Shown here: piece after piece, positions 37,548 to 46,794 of the stretch
Numbering within the stretch: the stretch's first letter is position 1
Layout: each line of letters begins with the position of its first letter
Assembly (NCBI GenBank): GCA_044235425.1
Contig: JBIIHW010000006.1
Location: 62,001 to 126,000 of the forward strand
Origin: JBJSXJ01 sp044235425
GTDB taxonomy: Bacteria > Planctomycetota > Planctomycetia > Pirellulales > Pirellulaceae
Reading direction: 5' to 3'
Length of the DNA: 64,000 nt
Translations under genes and position numbers: made by a program
The notes under the pieces: model-generated
Told to the model about the DNA's origin: nothing
Database searches by the model: none
What the model saw: only the letters and a program-made list of their open reading frames with translations

Positions 37548-37836
37548 CCCGTCACCTGCCGTCACCGTGCGCACGAATCGAAGCGGCATTTTGCCGTCAC
37601 ATGCGTCACGGCTGATGGTTGGAGGTTCGTCGGGTGACGGAGTGACGGGTAGTGACGGCACCACGGGGTTAATCGCTTCAAGGCCCAAACATGAAAATCA
37701 ATACGCATAACGCGCTCATGCTCACACGCGAGAAGGTCACTATGCGCCGTTATGCCCCAGCAGCCGTCACTTGCCGTCATCCCGTCACCGACGCCGGCGG
37801 CATGGTTCCTTCCCGGCGGGTGACGGCAGGTGACGC
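37528..37836 (+). repeat. Cluster of GTGACGG / CCGTCAC repeats, candidate replication origin
   Basis: The 7-mer GTGACGG, its complement, or close variants occur at least 13 times: plus-sense at 37528, 37634, 37642, 37652, 37820 and 37830 (GTGACGC); minus-sense at 37549, 37559, 37594, 37603 (GCGTCAC), 37764, 37774 (CCGTCAT) and 37782. Spacings are often 8-10 bp. The cluster starts at the end of the primase-helicase gene and fills the gap before the next gene; an AT-richer stretch at about 37688-37735 lies between the two halves. The layout is that of iterons at an origin. Confidence 0.65.
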
Positions 37837-37903
37837 GTGCGGGAACAGTCGCCAGTAGCGGGACAGTTTCTTTCGGTTGTCCGAATTTTCTGAAAGCCAA
37901 GTG

Positions 37904-38662
37904 ATGAGCCAAGTTACGCAACAGAACGCCACAGCGGGCCACCCTGGCGACCACGGGGCCAACCCGCTGGCCAAGGCCGAAGCGCTCTGCCGCGCCGTCG
38001 CCGGCCGCGACCTGGGCGAGACGCCGCTTTACATCGTGGCTCAGTCAACGCTGCCTCCCGGTTACTACGCCGGCGACCACCACCTCGCGTTCACGTTGGA
38101 AAGTTTGGACATCTACCTCCGCGACTACATCCCGAACTATCGCGGCCGCGGGCCATGCATGGTCATGAACGACCTGGCGTTGGCGGAATTGTACGAACCC
38201 GAGGACCACGAGTATTTGACGCAGCAGTTCGCGTTGCACGAACTGGGCCACATCTTGGATCGGCCAGCGCTCTTCGAAGACCGCACCGGCGTCGATCCCG
38301 ACAAGTTGTTGTTCGAAGCCCTGGTCGTTGCCGATTGCACCAAGCGCCCGCCGCGCGAGGACATTCCGCTCTACCACGGGCATGAAGTCGGCTTCATTCG
38401 CATCGCCCTGCACCTCTGCTATCGCGCCCAGCAGGCCGGCTTCGACGCCTATCACGCCGCGCTCTGCGCCGGTTATCGCTACGGCTTGTCGCACGCCAGC
38501 CTCTACCTGGAGGCCCTGGGCGACGAACCGGCTCGCTGCGCCGGCATGCTCTTTCGTGACATCGCAAAGACCAAGCCTCCGCCGGCGTTCTCGTCGCTGT
38601 GGTGCGACGACTTCATTGCTTACCACCAACGATTTCCCCTTCAGAAAGGAAGTGCCCCATGA
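37904..38662 (+). CDS. HExxH-containing protein of the insert
   Basis: The 252-residue protein contains HELGH at residues 112-116 in the context FALHELGHILDRP, the zinc-binding motif of many metallopeptidases; the third ligand is not clear. No signal peptide or membrane segment is visible, so it is probably cytoplasmic. A conserved family was not recognised. Its stop overlaps the start of the coiled-coil gene (ATGA), so the two are translated together. A role in breaking down a host or rival protein is one possibility only. Starts further upstream (GTG at 37901, TTG at 37877) cannot be ruled out. Confidence 0.6.
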   Translation: MSQVTQQNATAGHPGDHGANPLAKAEALCRAVAGRDLGETPLYIVAQSTLPPGYYAGDHHLAFTLESLDIYLRDYIPNYRGRGPCMVMNDLALAELYEPEDHEYLTQQFALHELGHILDRPALFEDRTGVDPDKLLFEALVVADCTKRPPREDIPLYHGHEVGFIRIALHLCYRAQQAGFDAYHAALCAGYRYGLSHASLYLEALGDEPARCAGMLFRDIAKTKPPPAFSSLWCDDFIAYHQRFPLQKGSAP

Positions 38663-39366
38663 CCGTTACGTCATTCTTTGAGAAGTTCCTGGGCCTGCAG
38701 GAAGAACGGGCCAAGGCGTCCGTCGCCAGCTACCGCGACCTCGTCGCGGGGATCGCCACGGGCGAGGAGCCCAATCCCGCCGATGTCGAACGCCTGCTGG
38801 GCAGCGCGAACAAGTCGATTGACGACCTGCGCCGCGATGTCGAACGCCTCCAGCATCGGATGGAACTCAAGGCGTCCGCCGCAGCACTTCCCGCCCTGGA
38901 GGCCGAGCGCCGCACCCTCGACGAGCAGATTGCGGCAGCCGACAAGCTGCTCGAAGCGGCCGAGAACCAGCACGACGAAACCACCCGGCCGCTTTACTTC
39001 CGTCGTCGCGAGGTGGATCAGGCGATCTCGGAAGGGACGACCGCCCGCATGGAGTTGGTGTATTCGTGTGACGACGCCGAGCTGCGGCGCGAGATGGACG
39101 AGCTCGATGTCGAGGTGCGGCGGGTGGAAGAATCGCTCCGCGACCTTAACGTCCGCGCCGGTCGGCTCGACTACAAGGTCTGCTACGAACGCGAGGCGGC
39201 GGGGCATGAACTGATCAATTCCGAAGCGACCCGTCGCCGCGAGCAGGCCGCGACCTACGAGAAGGAAGCGGAAGCGATCCGCCGCGAGGCGAAGAAGGTC
39301 GAGAAGCAGCAAGCCGACCTGGCCAAGCGCCGTGAGCAGATCGAACAGCGCATGCGGCAGTCCTAG
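38659..39366 (+). CDS. Coiled-coil protein of the insert
   Basis: The 235-residue protein is almost entirely charged heptad-like helix (AALPALEAERRTLDEQIAAADKLLEAAE, and EKEAEAIRREAKKVEKQQADLAKRREQIEQRMRQS at the end). It starts inside the stop of the HExxH gene and ends before a hairpin at 39480-39508. It has no recognisable enzymatic motif. It may be a structural or scaffold partner of the HExxH protein. Confidence 0.6.
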   Translation: MTVTSFFEKFLGLQEERAKASVASYRDLVAGIATGEEPNPADVERLLGSANKSIDDLRRDVERLQHRMELKASAAALPALEAERRTLDEQIAAADKLLEAAENQHDETTRPLYFRRREVDQAISEGTTARMELVYSCDDAELRREMDELDVEVRRVEESLRDLNVRAGRLDYKVCYEREAAGHELINSEATRRREQAATYEKEAEAIRREAKKVEKQQADLAKRREQIEQRMRQS

Positions 39367-39479
39367 TTCCCGCCGCAACCGTCATTCGGCCATGCGGACG
39401 CGACGGCACCCGCGCCGGCCGACCGGACGAGTCTGTGCGTTCGCGAATCGCTCTTTGACAATTTGGTTGAACCGTAGGT

Positions 39480-39508
39480 GAGCCGCCGGGCTGGCAACCC
39501 GGCGGCTC
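39480..39508. terminator. Hairpin between convergent genes
   Basis: GAGCCGCCGGG (39480-39490) pairs perfectly with CCCGGCGGCTC (39498-39508) around a 7-base loop. It lies between the ends of the coiled-coil gene (plus) and the ATPase fragment (minus), where a two-way terminator would be expected. There is no T tract, so it is a candidate rather than a proven terminator. Confidence 0.5.
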
Positions 39509-39515
39509 GGGAATC

Positions 39516-40580
39516 TCACGGAACGAAACTATGTGCGATCAATAATTCCAGAGTGTCAATTGCTGTTTGAACTTCGGCCGCAACCAGGCTGGACGATCCG
39601 GAATGGCTAAGTTTGTTAAGCACATTGGACCGGATCACATCCACATCGTTTATCAGTGTTCGCGGAATGAAATCGAGAACAGTTGGATCTGTTAGACGCC
39701 TCGTTTCCGCGGCCGTTTGCCGCTCCTTGATCCCTGTCCATAAGGTGTTTGCATCGACTTTCGAGGCATCGACATTGTAGGCGATCTTGATGTTACAGTC
39801 GTCGCACGCCTTGCGGATCTTCCATTCAAATGCCGATCGCGCATAAACCGCCGAGGCTTTCAGATCGCCACTCGCGAGATGGAGCCTTGCCATGTCGAGA
39901 TCAGACCTGGAAGCCTTCAATTTTGGGACCAGGCTGCCGGTGCTCTCGTCTGCCTGCAATTCGCGATGATACCAGCCGCTCCCTTCGGGAAGATGCGCCC
40001 GTGCCAAGTCGAACCACACGCGGTCGTGAGTAAACAGGAAGACTTGATGGTTCTTGAAGGTATCGCTTTTTAGAATCTTGAGAATCGGCAAGCGGTGTTG
40101 AAGATCCAGCCCGATCAACGCATCGTCAAGAACCAAAAAACGAGGATGGTCTGGATTCGTCGTGTCGTTATCGGCCAAGGCGACGCCGGCCAGAAATAGG
40201 CAGATCGCCAGTGCCGATAGCCGGGCTTCGTTCAGAAACTGGTGGTGATCGCTGACAACCTTACCGCGAAATGTGATTTCCGGCTTTAGTTCAGCGCCGA
40301 CAAGCGCTCGGGTCGTCTTGTCCCAGGCAAGAGACACGGGCGGGAACTTGATCGCCAGCCCATGGTTGTCGAAGTGGTTGAGGAACTCGGTCAGCTTGGT
40401 TTCCAAGTCCAACAGCTTCGCGTTGAAACCCGCATTAAACGTGTTGGCAAGGTCGTTGGCAGCTTCAAGATTTCGCTTGTGCCATGTCGCGGGCGGGTTG
40501 CTCCAAACGTTGCCGACCAGGTCGCCGATCCGTTCGACCCGGCCGCCGGCAACGGTTGCGGAAGTGCCTGCTAGTATCAC
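39516..40580 (-). pseudogene. 5'-truncated SMC/AAA-type ATPase
   Basis: The 354-residue product has only the C-terminal half of an SbcC/SMC-like ATPase: a short coiled coil (about 38-70), an ABC signature-like helix LNEARLSALAICLFLAG (about 117-133), Walker B FLVLDDALIGLD and the H-loop FLFTHDR. No Walker A (GxxGxGKS/T) is present. The frame stays open to the right without an ATG, and the neighbour on that side is itself a headless gene, so the N-terminus has been deleted. Relatives often act in phage defence or DNA repair. The remaining protein should not bind ATP normally. Confidence 0.65.
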
Positions 40581-40606
40581 CCGCGTAGCCAGATCAAACA
40601 GCTGGC

Positions 40607-40912
40607 TTGGCCCAGTGGCGAACGCAGCGCGACGAGCTACAGGCGGAACTCGACAACGCTGAGGAAACCAAGCCCGCGACGTATGACGCCGACGCGATCC
40701 TGGCCGAGCTCGACGAACTCGAACAGCACCTGACGGGCGACTCGCTTCCGCTGGCGAAAGAGGCGTTCCAGCCGGTGTTTGAGAGCATCGCGCTCTATTG
40801 GGAAACGGTCAGCCCCCGCCGGCGCGAGTTGGTTCGTGCGGAAATCACGCCACGATTCCCCTTCTGCCTAACCGTGGACTCGTCGAGACGAAACAAGAAT
40901 CAAGACGACTGA
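40607..40912 (+). pseudogene. C-terminal fragment, probably of a large serine recombinase
   Basis: The frame is open only from 40589 (a TAG lies at 40586-40588) and yields about 107 residues: a coiled coil (QRDELQAELDNAEETK and AILAELDELEQHL) followed by VSPRRRELVRAEITPRFPF. This looks like the tail of a large serine recombinase, whose catalytic and zinc-binding parts are missing. It sits at the right end of the GC-rich insert, where such an enzyme would be expected. The identification rests on general pattern and position, and could be wrong. Confidence 0.45.
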
Positions 40913-40931
40913 GTTTGCGAGTAGACACCAC

Positions 40932-42788
40932 TCAACGTGATGAGCGCACGTAGTGCTGAATACACGCAATAAAGGCATCACCAAAATCAGCCAGCTTCTT
41001 TTCCCCCACGCCCTTGATCCGACGAAACTCGGCTAGTGTCTGGGGCTTTTCCCGAGCCATGTCACGGAGTGAGGCATCGCCGAATACGATGTAAGGCGGA
41101 ACTCCTAATTCATCCGCACGTTCGCTGCGCAGGGACCGCAGGATCTGAAAGAGTCCTCGGTCAACACCTTCCCACGACTCAGATTCGACGCTCGCGCGCC
41201 GCTTCTTCCGCTCTTCCTTATCGGCCCCGGAATCTTGTGTTGGCTTGAGTAATCGAGGAGTTTGCTGACCACGAAGTACTTCCCACCCACTCGCAGTCAC
41301 CTGCAACACACTGAACTCGCCAGCCTTGGTTAGGTGTCCTTGTCCGACGAGTTGTTCAATCCAGTCGCGAATGGTGCGCAGCGACTCCTGTTTCAGCAGC
41401 CCGTACGTGGAGAGTCGATCGTGGCCATTTTGAGTGACACGCGCGTCATGCGATCCTTTGAGCACCAGAGCGGTGTATTCTCCCCCAAACCGCTGCTGTT
41501 GCCGCACGACACTGGAGAGAATTTTTTGGGCAACAATGAGGCCATCTGGAATGAGATCAATATCACCCAAACACAAATCACAGGCCCGGCAAGATTCTCC
41601 TGACAGTTCTTGCCCGAAATACTGTACCAAGGAACGATGTCGGCAGACCGCGCCGGTGCAATAAGCGGCCATTGCATCGATCGATTTCAAAGACGCTTCC
41701 AAGACCGCTGGATCGGGCGGCTCATTCATCTGGTCCTGGTCTCCGAAACCATCCCCGCTCAGTCGCTTGCGCCAACTTAAAACATCTGCGCCTGAATACA
41801 GCAAGGTGCATTCAGCGGCGAGTCCGTCACGGCCCGCTCGGCCACTTTCCTGTTGATAGTTTTCCAGCGACTTGGGCATCCCGGCGTGAATCACATAGCG
41901 GACGTCCGGCTTATCAATGCCCATGCCAAACGCCACGGTGGCAATAATCGTATCGATTTGATCTTCGACGAATTGCTCCTGATAGCGATGTCGCTGTACA
42001 TCGGCGAGACCAGCGTGATAGGGAGCGGTCCGAAAGCCGAGGTTACTCAATTCCACATGCAAGGTTTCGACATCGCGTCGAGTGTTACAGTAAACAATTC
42101 CCGACTCGCCACGATGCTGTTCGATGATGCGCCGAATCTGCTCGAGGCGGCCCGATCGCCGCACCACTCGATAGACTAGATTAGGGCGATCAAACGAGCC
42201 GACGAGCAGCTGCGGTTCACGCAGTTGCAATTGTCGCAAAATATCTTCGCGGACGCGCGGTGTGGCCGTGGCTGTAAACGCATGCATGCTGATCGCGGGA
42301 AAACGTTGTCGCAAGAGATGCAGGGAGCGATATTCGGGACGAAAATCATGCCCCCATTCACTGATGCAGTGTGCTTCATCGATCGCGATCAGGGCGAGCG
42401 GCACTTGCGCGAGGAAGTCGAGTGTCCGGGGCTGAATAAGACGCTCCGGAGCGATATAGAGCATCTTCAAGTGCCCCGACAACACGTCATTCGCCACTCG
42501 CCAGCGCTCATCACCCGCCTGAGAACTGTTGATATAGGCGGCAGCGATGCCGTTGGAGCGGAGCGTATCAACCTGATCTTTCATGAGCGAGATCAGGGGT
42601 GAAACGACAATGGCCAAGCCGTCCCGGCAGAGCGCCGGGGCTTGATAACAGAGCGACTTGCCGCCACCGGTGGGGAGCACAACCAGCGAGTCGCGGCCTG
42701 CGAGCACGCACTGCATCGCTTCGGCCTGCAACGGGCGAAAGCCGTCGTAGCCCCAATAACGACGCAGCACTTCAGCAAGTTGTTCCAT
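40932..42788 (-). CDS. recQ: ATP-dependent DNA helicase RecQ
   Basis: The 618-residue protein unwinds DNA 3' to 5' in repair and recombination. Seen: Walker A PTGGGKS (39-45), DEAH at 137-140, the helicase C-terminal QESGRAGRDG motif, the zinc cluster CRHRSLVQYFGQ..CRACDLC, a winged-helix region and an HRDC domain (about 545-610). The ATG at 42788 gives the standard N-terminus MEQLAEVLRRYWGYDGFRP. The frame happens to stay open antisense to argG as far as 44507, but nothing there resembles a protein domain. It is divergent from argG. Confidence 0.95.
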   Translation of the reverse strand: MEQLAEVLRRYWGYDGFRPLQAEAMQCVLAGRDSLVVLPTGGGKSLCYQAPALCRDGLAIVVSPLISLMKDQVDTLRSNGIAAAYINSSQAGDERWRVANDVLSGHLKMLYIAPERLIQPRTLDFLAQVPLALIAIDEAHCISEWGHDFRPEYRSLHLLRQRFPAISMHAFTATATPRVREDILRQLQLREPQLLVGSFDRPNLVYRVVRRSGRLEQIRRIIEQHRGESGIVYCNTRRDVETLHVELSNLGFRTAPYHAGLADVQRHRYQEQFVEDQIDTIIATVAFGMGIDKPDVRYVIHAGMPKSLENYQQESGRAGRDGLAAECTLLYSGADVLSWRKRLSGDGFGDQDQMNEPPDPAVLEASLKSIDAMAAYCTGAVCRHRSLVQYFGQELSGESCRACDLCLGDIDLIPDGLIVAQKILSSVVRQQQRFGGEYTALVLKGSHDARVTQNGHDRLSTYGLLKQESLRTIRDWIEQLVGQGHLTKAGEFSVLQVTASGWEVLRGQQTPRLLKPTQDSGADKEERKKRRASVESESWEGVDRGLFQILRSLRSERADELGVPPYIVFGDASLRDMAREKPQTLAEFRRIKGVGEKKLADFGDAFIACIQHYVRSSR

Positions 42789-43067
42789 GTCGACGATTGC
42801 CTCGGGAGAGACTACCACTCCAAACAGCCCAGCCCTGCCAGCTGCAGTCGCGGCCTGGATTTCTCGACGTCGAACGCGAACTCCGACGAGAAAGTGGGGC
42901 CAGTATCGGCGGACGGTCGGGAGTTGTCGAGAGACCTCGCAGGTGCTCTGGCAAACTTGCTGGGCCAGCGGCTTTGCAAAACCAGCAGCGGTCGGGCACA
43001 ATACGGCCCTCCGGGGGAGTGCGCGGATATCTCCCCCTGCCCACTCCCTTGATTCGAGAAAGTGATC

Positions 43068-44282
43068 ATGCCTCGCTGCGTTTTGGCCTACTCTGGTGGT
43101 TTGGATACCTCGGTGATTCTGGGATGGTTGATGGACGAGGGATACGAGGTACATGCGGTGTACGTAGACCTCGGACAACCATGTGAGGATCGAGAAGCAA
43201 TTCTGAAGAAGGCCCATGATATCGGTGCCGCCAGTGCCCGGATCGTCGACGTGCAGGACGAGCTCTGTCGCGACTTCGCCTTTCCCGTCCTCCAGTGGCG
43301 TGCGAAGTATGAAACCGATTACCTTTTGGGGACCTCCATCGCCCGACCTCTGATCACAAAACAATGCCTGCAAGTGGCCCGCGAAGTGCAGGCGGATGCC
43401 TACGTTCACGGGGCCACCGGCAAGGGCAATGATCAATGTCGCTTCCAACTCGCCGCCGATGCGCTGGAACCCAACGTGAAGGTCATCGCTCCCTGGCGCA
43501 TGGAACGATTTCGGAAGACTTTCCCCGGTCGCACCGAGATGATTGCCTATTGCAATGAACGGAAGATTCCGGTCAAGGCTTCTGTCAGCAAGCCCTACAG
43601 CTCCGATGAAAACTGCCTCCATATCAGTTACGAAGCCGGCAAACTGGAAGATCTGACGGTTAACGGTTTCGAATTGGTAGAGTTCGGTATGACCGTATCG
43701 CCGCAGCAAGCACCCGACAAACCCGAGATCGTCACGCTGGCGTTTGAACGTGGAGTGCCTGTATCGGTTAATGGCCAAGTGTTGTCCGCGAGCGAAATAG
43801 TGAAGACACTCAACCAGATCGGTGGCCGTCACGGAATCGGTCGTATCGACATGGTGGAGAATCGATTTGTGGGAATGAAGAGTCGTGGGGTGTACGAGGC
43901 TCCCGGCATGACCATCCTCTACTATGCCCTGATGATGCTGGAACAGATTACGATGGACCGGGACTTGATGCACCTGCGCGATCGCATGGCTCCCGAGATT
44001 GCGGAAATGGTGTACTACGGTTACTGGTACACGGCCAAAATGGACGCCTTGATGGCCTTTATTCGCGAAGCTCATCGACACACCACGGGTGAAATCGACG
44101 TGCAGCTTTATAAGGGCAACGTGATGGTCGCGCGACGTAGCAGTCCTTTCAGTCTGTACGACGAGGGAATTGCGACGATGGAGGGCGGCGGTTCCTATAA
44201 TCAGACAGACGCCGAGGGTTTTCTCCGCATCCAGGGACTGCCATCGCGAGTTCAAGCGCGTGCCACCCCACGCGGCTACTAA
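43068..44282 (+). CDS. argG: Argininosuccinate synthase
   Basis: ArgG joins citrulline and aspartate using ATP, the next-to-last step of arginine synthesis. The 404-residue protein has the ATP-binding P-loop AYSGGLDTSV at its start, the citrulline/aspartate-binding HGATGKGNDQCRF segment, and the later GRIDMVENRFVGMKSRGVYEAPG and YEGK-type ends. The ATG at 43068 is preferred over a GTG two codons upstream. All core motifs are present. Confidence 0.97.
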   Translation: MPRCVLAYSGGLDTSVILGWLMDEGYEVHAVYVDLGQPCEDREAILKKAHDIGAASARIVDVQDELCRDFAFPVLQWRAKYETDYLLGTSIARPLITKQCLQVAREVQADAYVHGATGKGNDQCRFQLAADALEPNVKVIAPWRMERFRKTFPGRTEMIAYCNERKIPVKASVSKPYSSDENCLHISYEAGKLEDLTVNGFELVEFGMTVSPQQAPDKPEIVTLAFERGVPVSVNGQVLSASEIVKTLNQIGGRHGIGRIDMVENRFVGMKSRGVYEAPGMTILYYALMMLEQITMDRDLMHLRDRMAPEIAEMVYYGYWYTAKMDALMAFIREAHRHTTGEIDVQLYKGNVMVARRSSPFSLYDEGIATMEGGGSYNQTDAEGFLRIQGLPSRVQARATPRGY

Positions 44283-44309
44283 AAATCGTGGACCACGAGA
44301 CCACTCCAG

Positions 44310-45989
44310 ATGTATCTTTTTGAAAACCCGGTGCTGCAGCGCGAATTGCTCGTCAATCTGCGCATGAATCGCTCGTTCGTGCTGCTGCTGGTTTATCAAA
44401 TGCTGCTGGCGACACTCGTCTACGTCGCTTGGCCTCGAGATACGTTGGTGGACCCGAGTCACATGGATGCGGCTCGACAACTGGTAGATCTGTTTTTTGC
44501 CGGCCAATATCTACTCGCCTCGCTGATGGCCCCTAGTTTCGCCTCAGCGACCATCACGGGAGAGAAGGAGCGACAGACGTACGAGATGTTGCTGGCCAGT
44601 CCCCTGCGGCCCGGCGCGATCGTACTTGGCAAGCTCCTCGCCTCTCTCACTCACCTCGCCGCCCTCATCTTTGCCTCGCTGCCCGTTGTCATGCTCAGTT
44701 TGCCGCTGGGCGGTGTCTCACTCTACGAAGTTCTGGCCGCCTATGTCGGCTTAGCCGTTTCCGTCGTGACGTTCGGCATGATCAGCGTCGCTTGTAGCAG
44801 CTACTTCAAACGCTCCTCGGCCTCGCTGGTCGTTTCCTACCTGATTATTCTCCCACTGGCACTGCTGGGAGTGCTCGCTTGGTTTGCGCTCGCCGACCAG
44901 GGTGCCGCCCTGCGACTGATCGTGACCGTGACCGCGTTGCCGCTGGGAGCTGCCATCATCTGCACCCTGCTATTTCACAACACCGCTCAACGGCTATTAC
45001 ATCCACCGGATGTCGGCAGTGAAGGGAAAGAAGTCGTCGATCTGGAACAAGAAGCCGAGCACGCGGTCGGGTTGGTAATCGATCGAGATCAGTTCCCCGA
45101 TCGACTTTTCGCACCCGCGAAACGCGACGACCTGATGCCTGACCTGGCAAACCCGGTGTACGAGAAGGAAGTGGGAAGTGAAATTTTCAGTCAGGGCACG
45201 CTCATGCTGCGACTGGTGATCCAGGTGAGCATGGTGCTGGCGCTGCCGATCATGGCTCCCTGCCTCTACATCATTCCTAAGCATTCCAGTTGGTATATCT
45301 GCTACGTATTGCTGTTCAACGTCTTGGTCGGTCCCGTGTTTTCGGCCGGTACAGTCACCAGTGAACGTGAACGCGAAACACTCGACCTGCTCCTGACTAC
45401 CGTCATTAGTCCCTGGCAGATCTTGTGGGGTAAGCTGGTGGCCGGTCTGCGCGTGTCGAGTGTATTGACGTTGTTTCTGGTCTGGCCTTTGCCACTGGCC
45501 ACCGTGCTCGTGCAGGATTACTGGCGTAATCTTCCCAGTTCCCTTGCCTATCTGGTGATTATTCTGGGCAGTTGCCTGACAACCGCGATGATCGCCCTTT
45601 TCTGCTCCGTGGTGTTTCGTAAGAGTGCGGTGAGCATGATGACGTCTTACATCATCATTGGAGTTCTGTTCTTTGCTCCGCCCGCAATCAACTATTTTGC
45701 GAACACTTTTTTTCCACTCGATGAATCTCAGATAGCCGTGACGACCGTTGCGGGACAGCCGCTGGCTCCCCCGCGCCATGCCGTGTTTTGGACGGGCGTC
45801 ACGAGTCCATTTTCGGTGGCGCGAAACATTCCTTTTCGCCCCTCCCTTGTCCAGGACGAAGCGCTGGCGATGCCCGCCGGTGACTGGCGATTGTTCGGCG
45901 GTTACGTTGGCTTTATCGTGGTACTAAATGGCCTGCTGCTCGTTCTCATGATCTGGCTCTTTAATACGCGTTGGCGAGTTTCAGGGTAG
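44310..45989 (+). CDS. ABC-2-type permease with duplicated membrane half
   Basis: The 559-residue membrane protein carries two similar halves. Each has a TITGEKERQTYEMLLASPLRPGAIVLGKLL-like motif (the second reads TVTSERERETLDLLLTTVISPWQILWGKLVAG), followed by five to six hydrophobic helices; a charged loop of about 60 residues joins them. This is the ABC-2 exporter permease pattern (drug, polysaccharide or Gld-type). No ATPase is directly next to it, though one lies 73 bp downstream in the same direction. Confidence 0.8.
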   Translation: MYLFENPVLQRELLVNLRMNRSFVLLLVYQMLLATLVYVAWPRDTLVDPSHMDAARQLVDLFFAGQYLLASLMAPSFASATITGEKERQTYEMLLASPLRPGAIVLGKLLASLTHLAALIFASLPVVMLSLPLGGVSLYEVLAAYVGLAVSVVTFGMISVACSSYFKRSSASLVVSYLIILPLALLGVLAWFALADQGAALRLIVTVTALPLGAAIICTLLFHNTAQRLLHPPDVGSEGKEVVDLEQEAEHAVGLVIDRDQFPDRLFAPAKRDDLMPDLANPVYEKEVGSEIFSQGTLMLRLVIQVSMVLALPIMAPCLYIIPKHSSWYICYVLLFNVLVGPVFSAGTVTSERERETLDLLLTTVISPWQILWGKLVAGLRVSSVLTLFLVWPLPLATVLVQDYWRNLPSSLAYLVIILGSCLTTAMIALFCSVVFRKSAVSMMTSYIIIGVLFFAPPAINYFANTFFPLDESQIAVTTVAGQPLAPPRHAVFWTGVTSPFSVARNIPFRPSLVQDEALAMPAGDWRLFGGYVGFIVVLNGLLLVLMIWLFNTRWRVSG

Positions 45990-46062
45990 AACAGCTCACG
46001 CCAAGGCGCTCAGGCGCAAAAGGTACGCCGGATGCACGACACTTCCGACCTTGGCGAGCGTT

Positions 46063-46791
46063 ATGCAGAATCACCGCACCACTGATACGACCTTGCTCTT
46101 TGAAGCGCGGGCACTGACGAAGGTTTATCGTGCTGGTCCGCGCGACATAACAGCGCTACGCGGAGTGGATCTGGATCTGTATCGTGGCGAGTTTGTGGTT
46201 CTGCTGGGGCCGTCGGGTAGTGGTAAGTCCACGCTGCTCAATATTCTTGGTGGACTCGATGTGCCCACCTCTGGCACCGTACGCTTTCGTGATCATGACT
46301 TATCGCACGAAGATGATGCCCTGCTTACCCATTATCGCCGCGAACATGTCGGCTTTGTATTTCAGTTTTACAATTTGCTTCCGAGTCTTACGGCCGTCGA
46401 AAACGTAGCGCTGGTGACCGATATTGCCGAGCATCCACTCTCCCCCGCCAAAGCACTCGAACTGGTCGGACTGGCGGACCGTCTACATCACTATCCGGCC
46501 CAGTTGAGCGGTGGCGAGCAGCAGCGAGTTGCGATTGCACGTGCCATTGCTAAACAGCCCGACGTGTTACTTTGCGATGAACCCACCGGGGCTCTGGACG
46601 TAAAGACGGGTATCGTGGTCCTCGAAGCCATCGAGCGACTCAATCGGACACTCGGGACCACAACCGTCATTATCACTCACAACGCTGCCATCGCAGGAAT
46701 GGCCGATCGAGTACTCCGGCTATCGGATGGGCAAATCAGCGAGGTGTTGGTGAATACTGAGCGGCAATCGGCGGCGAAGATTGTCTGGTGA
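46063..46791 (+). CDS. ABC transporter ATP-binding protein (LolD/MacB type)
   Basis: The 242-residue ATPase has Walker A GPSGSGKST (49-57), the Q-loop FQFYNLLPSLTAVENV typical of LolD/MacB ATPases, signature LSGGEQQRVAIARAI, Walker B VLLCDEPTGALD and the H-loop ITHN. The ATG at 46063 is chosen over a TTG at 46051. It starts a tight operon with an FtsX permease (3 bp gap) and a membrane-fusion protein (overlap), pointing to export across the envelope. Confidence 0.92.
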   Translation: MQNHRTTDTTLLFEARALTKVYRAGPRDITALRGVDLDLYRGEFVVLLGPSGSGKSTLLNILGGLDVPTSGTVRFRDHDLSHEDDALLTHYRREHVGFVFQFYNLLPSLTAVENVALVTDIAEHPLSPAKALELVGLADRLHHYPAQLSGGEQQRVAIARAIAKQPDVLLCDEPTGALDVKTGIVVLEAIERLNRTLGTTTVIITHNAAIAGMADRVLRLSDGQISEVLVNTERQSAAKIVW

Positions 46792-46794
46792 CGG

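Noticed and set aside
38671..39378. 235-residue minus-strand open frame over the coiled-coil gene
   Set aside because: It is a consequence of high GC content and has no family features; the plus-strand gene overlaps its upstream neighbour by ATGA as in an operon.
39455..39460. TTGACA at the end of the coiled-coil gene region, considered as a promoter
   Set aside because: No -10-like sequence or plus-strand gene follows it within a sensible distance.
34204..40931. Attachment-site direct repeats flanking the insert
   Set aside because: I compared both edges by eye and found no convincing shared sequence. A comparison with an empty site would be needed.
42789..44507. Minus-strand open frame continuing beyond the recQ start, antisense to argG
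   Set aside because: The translation has no domain pattern, and argG on the other strand is unmistakable. The recQ ATG at 42788 gives a normal N-terminus.
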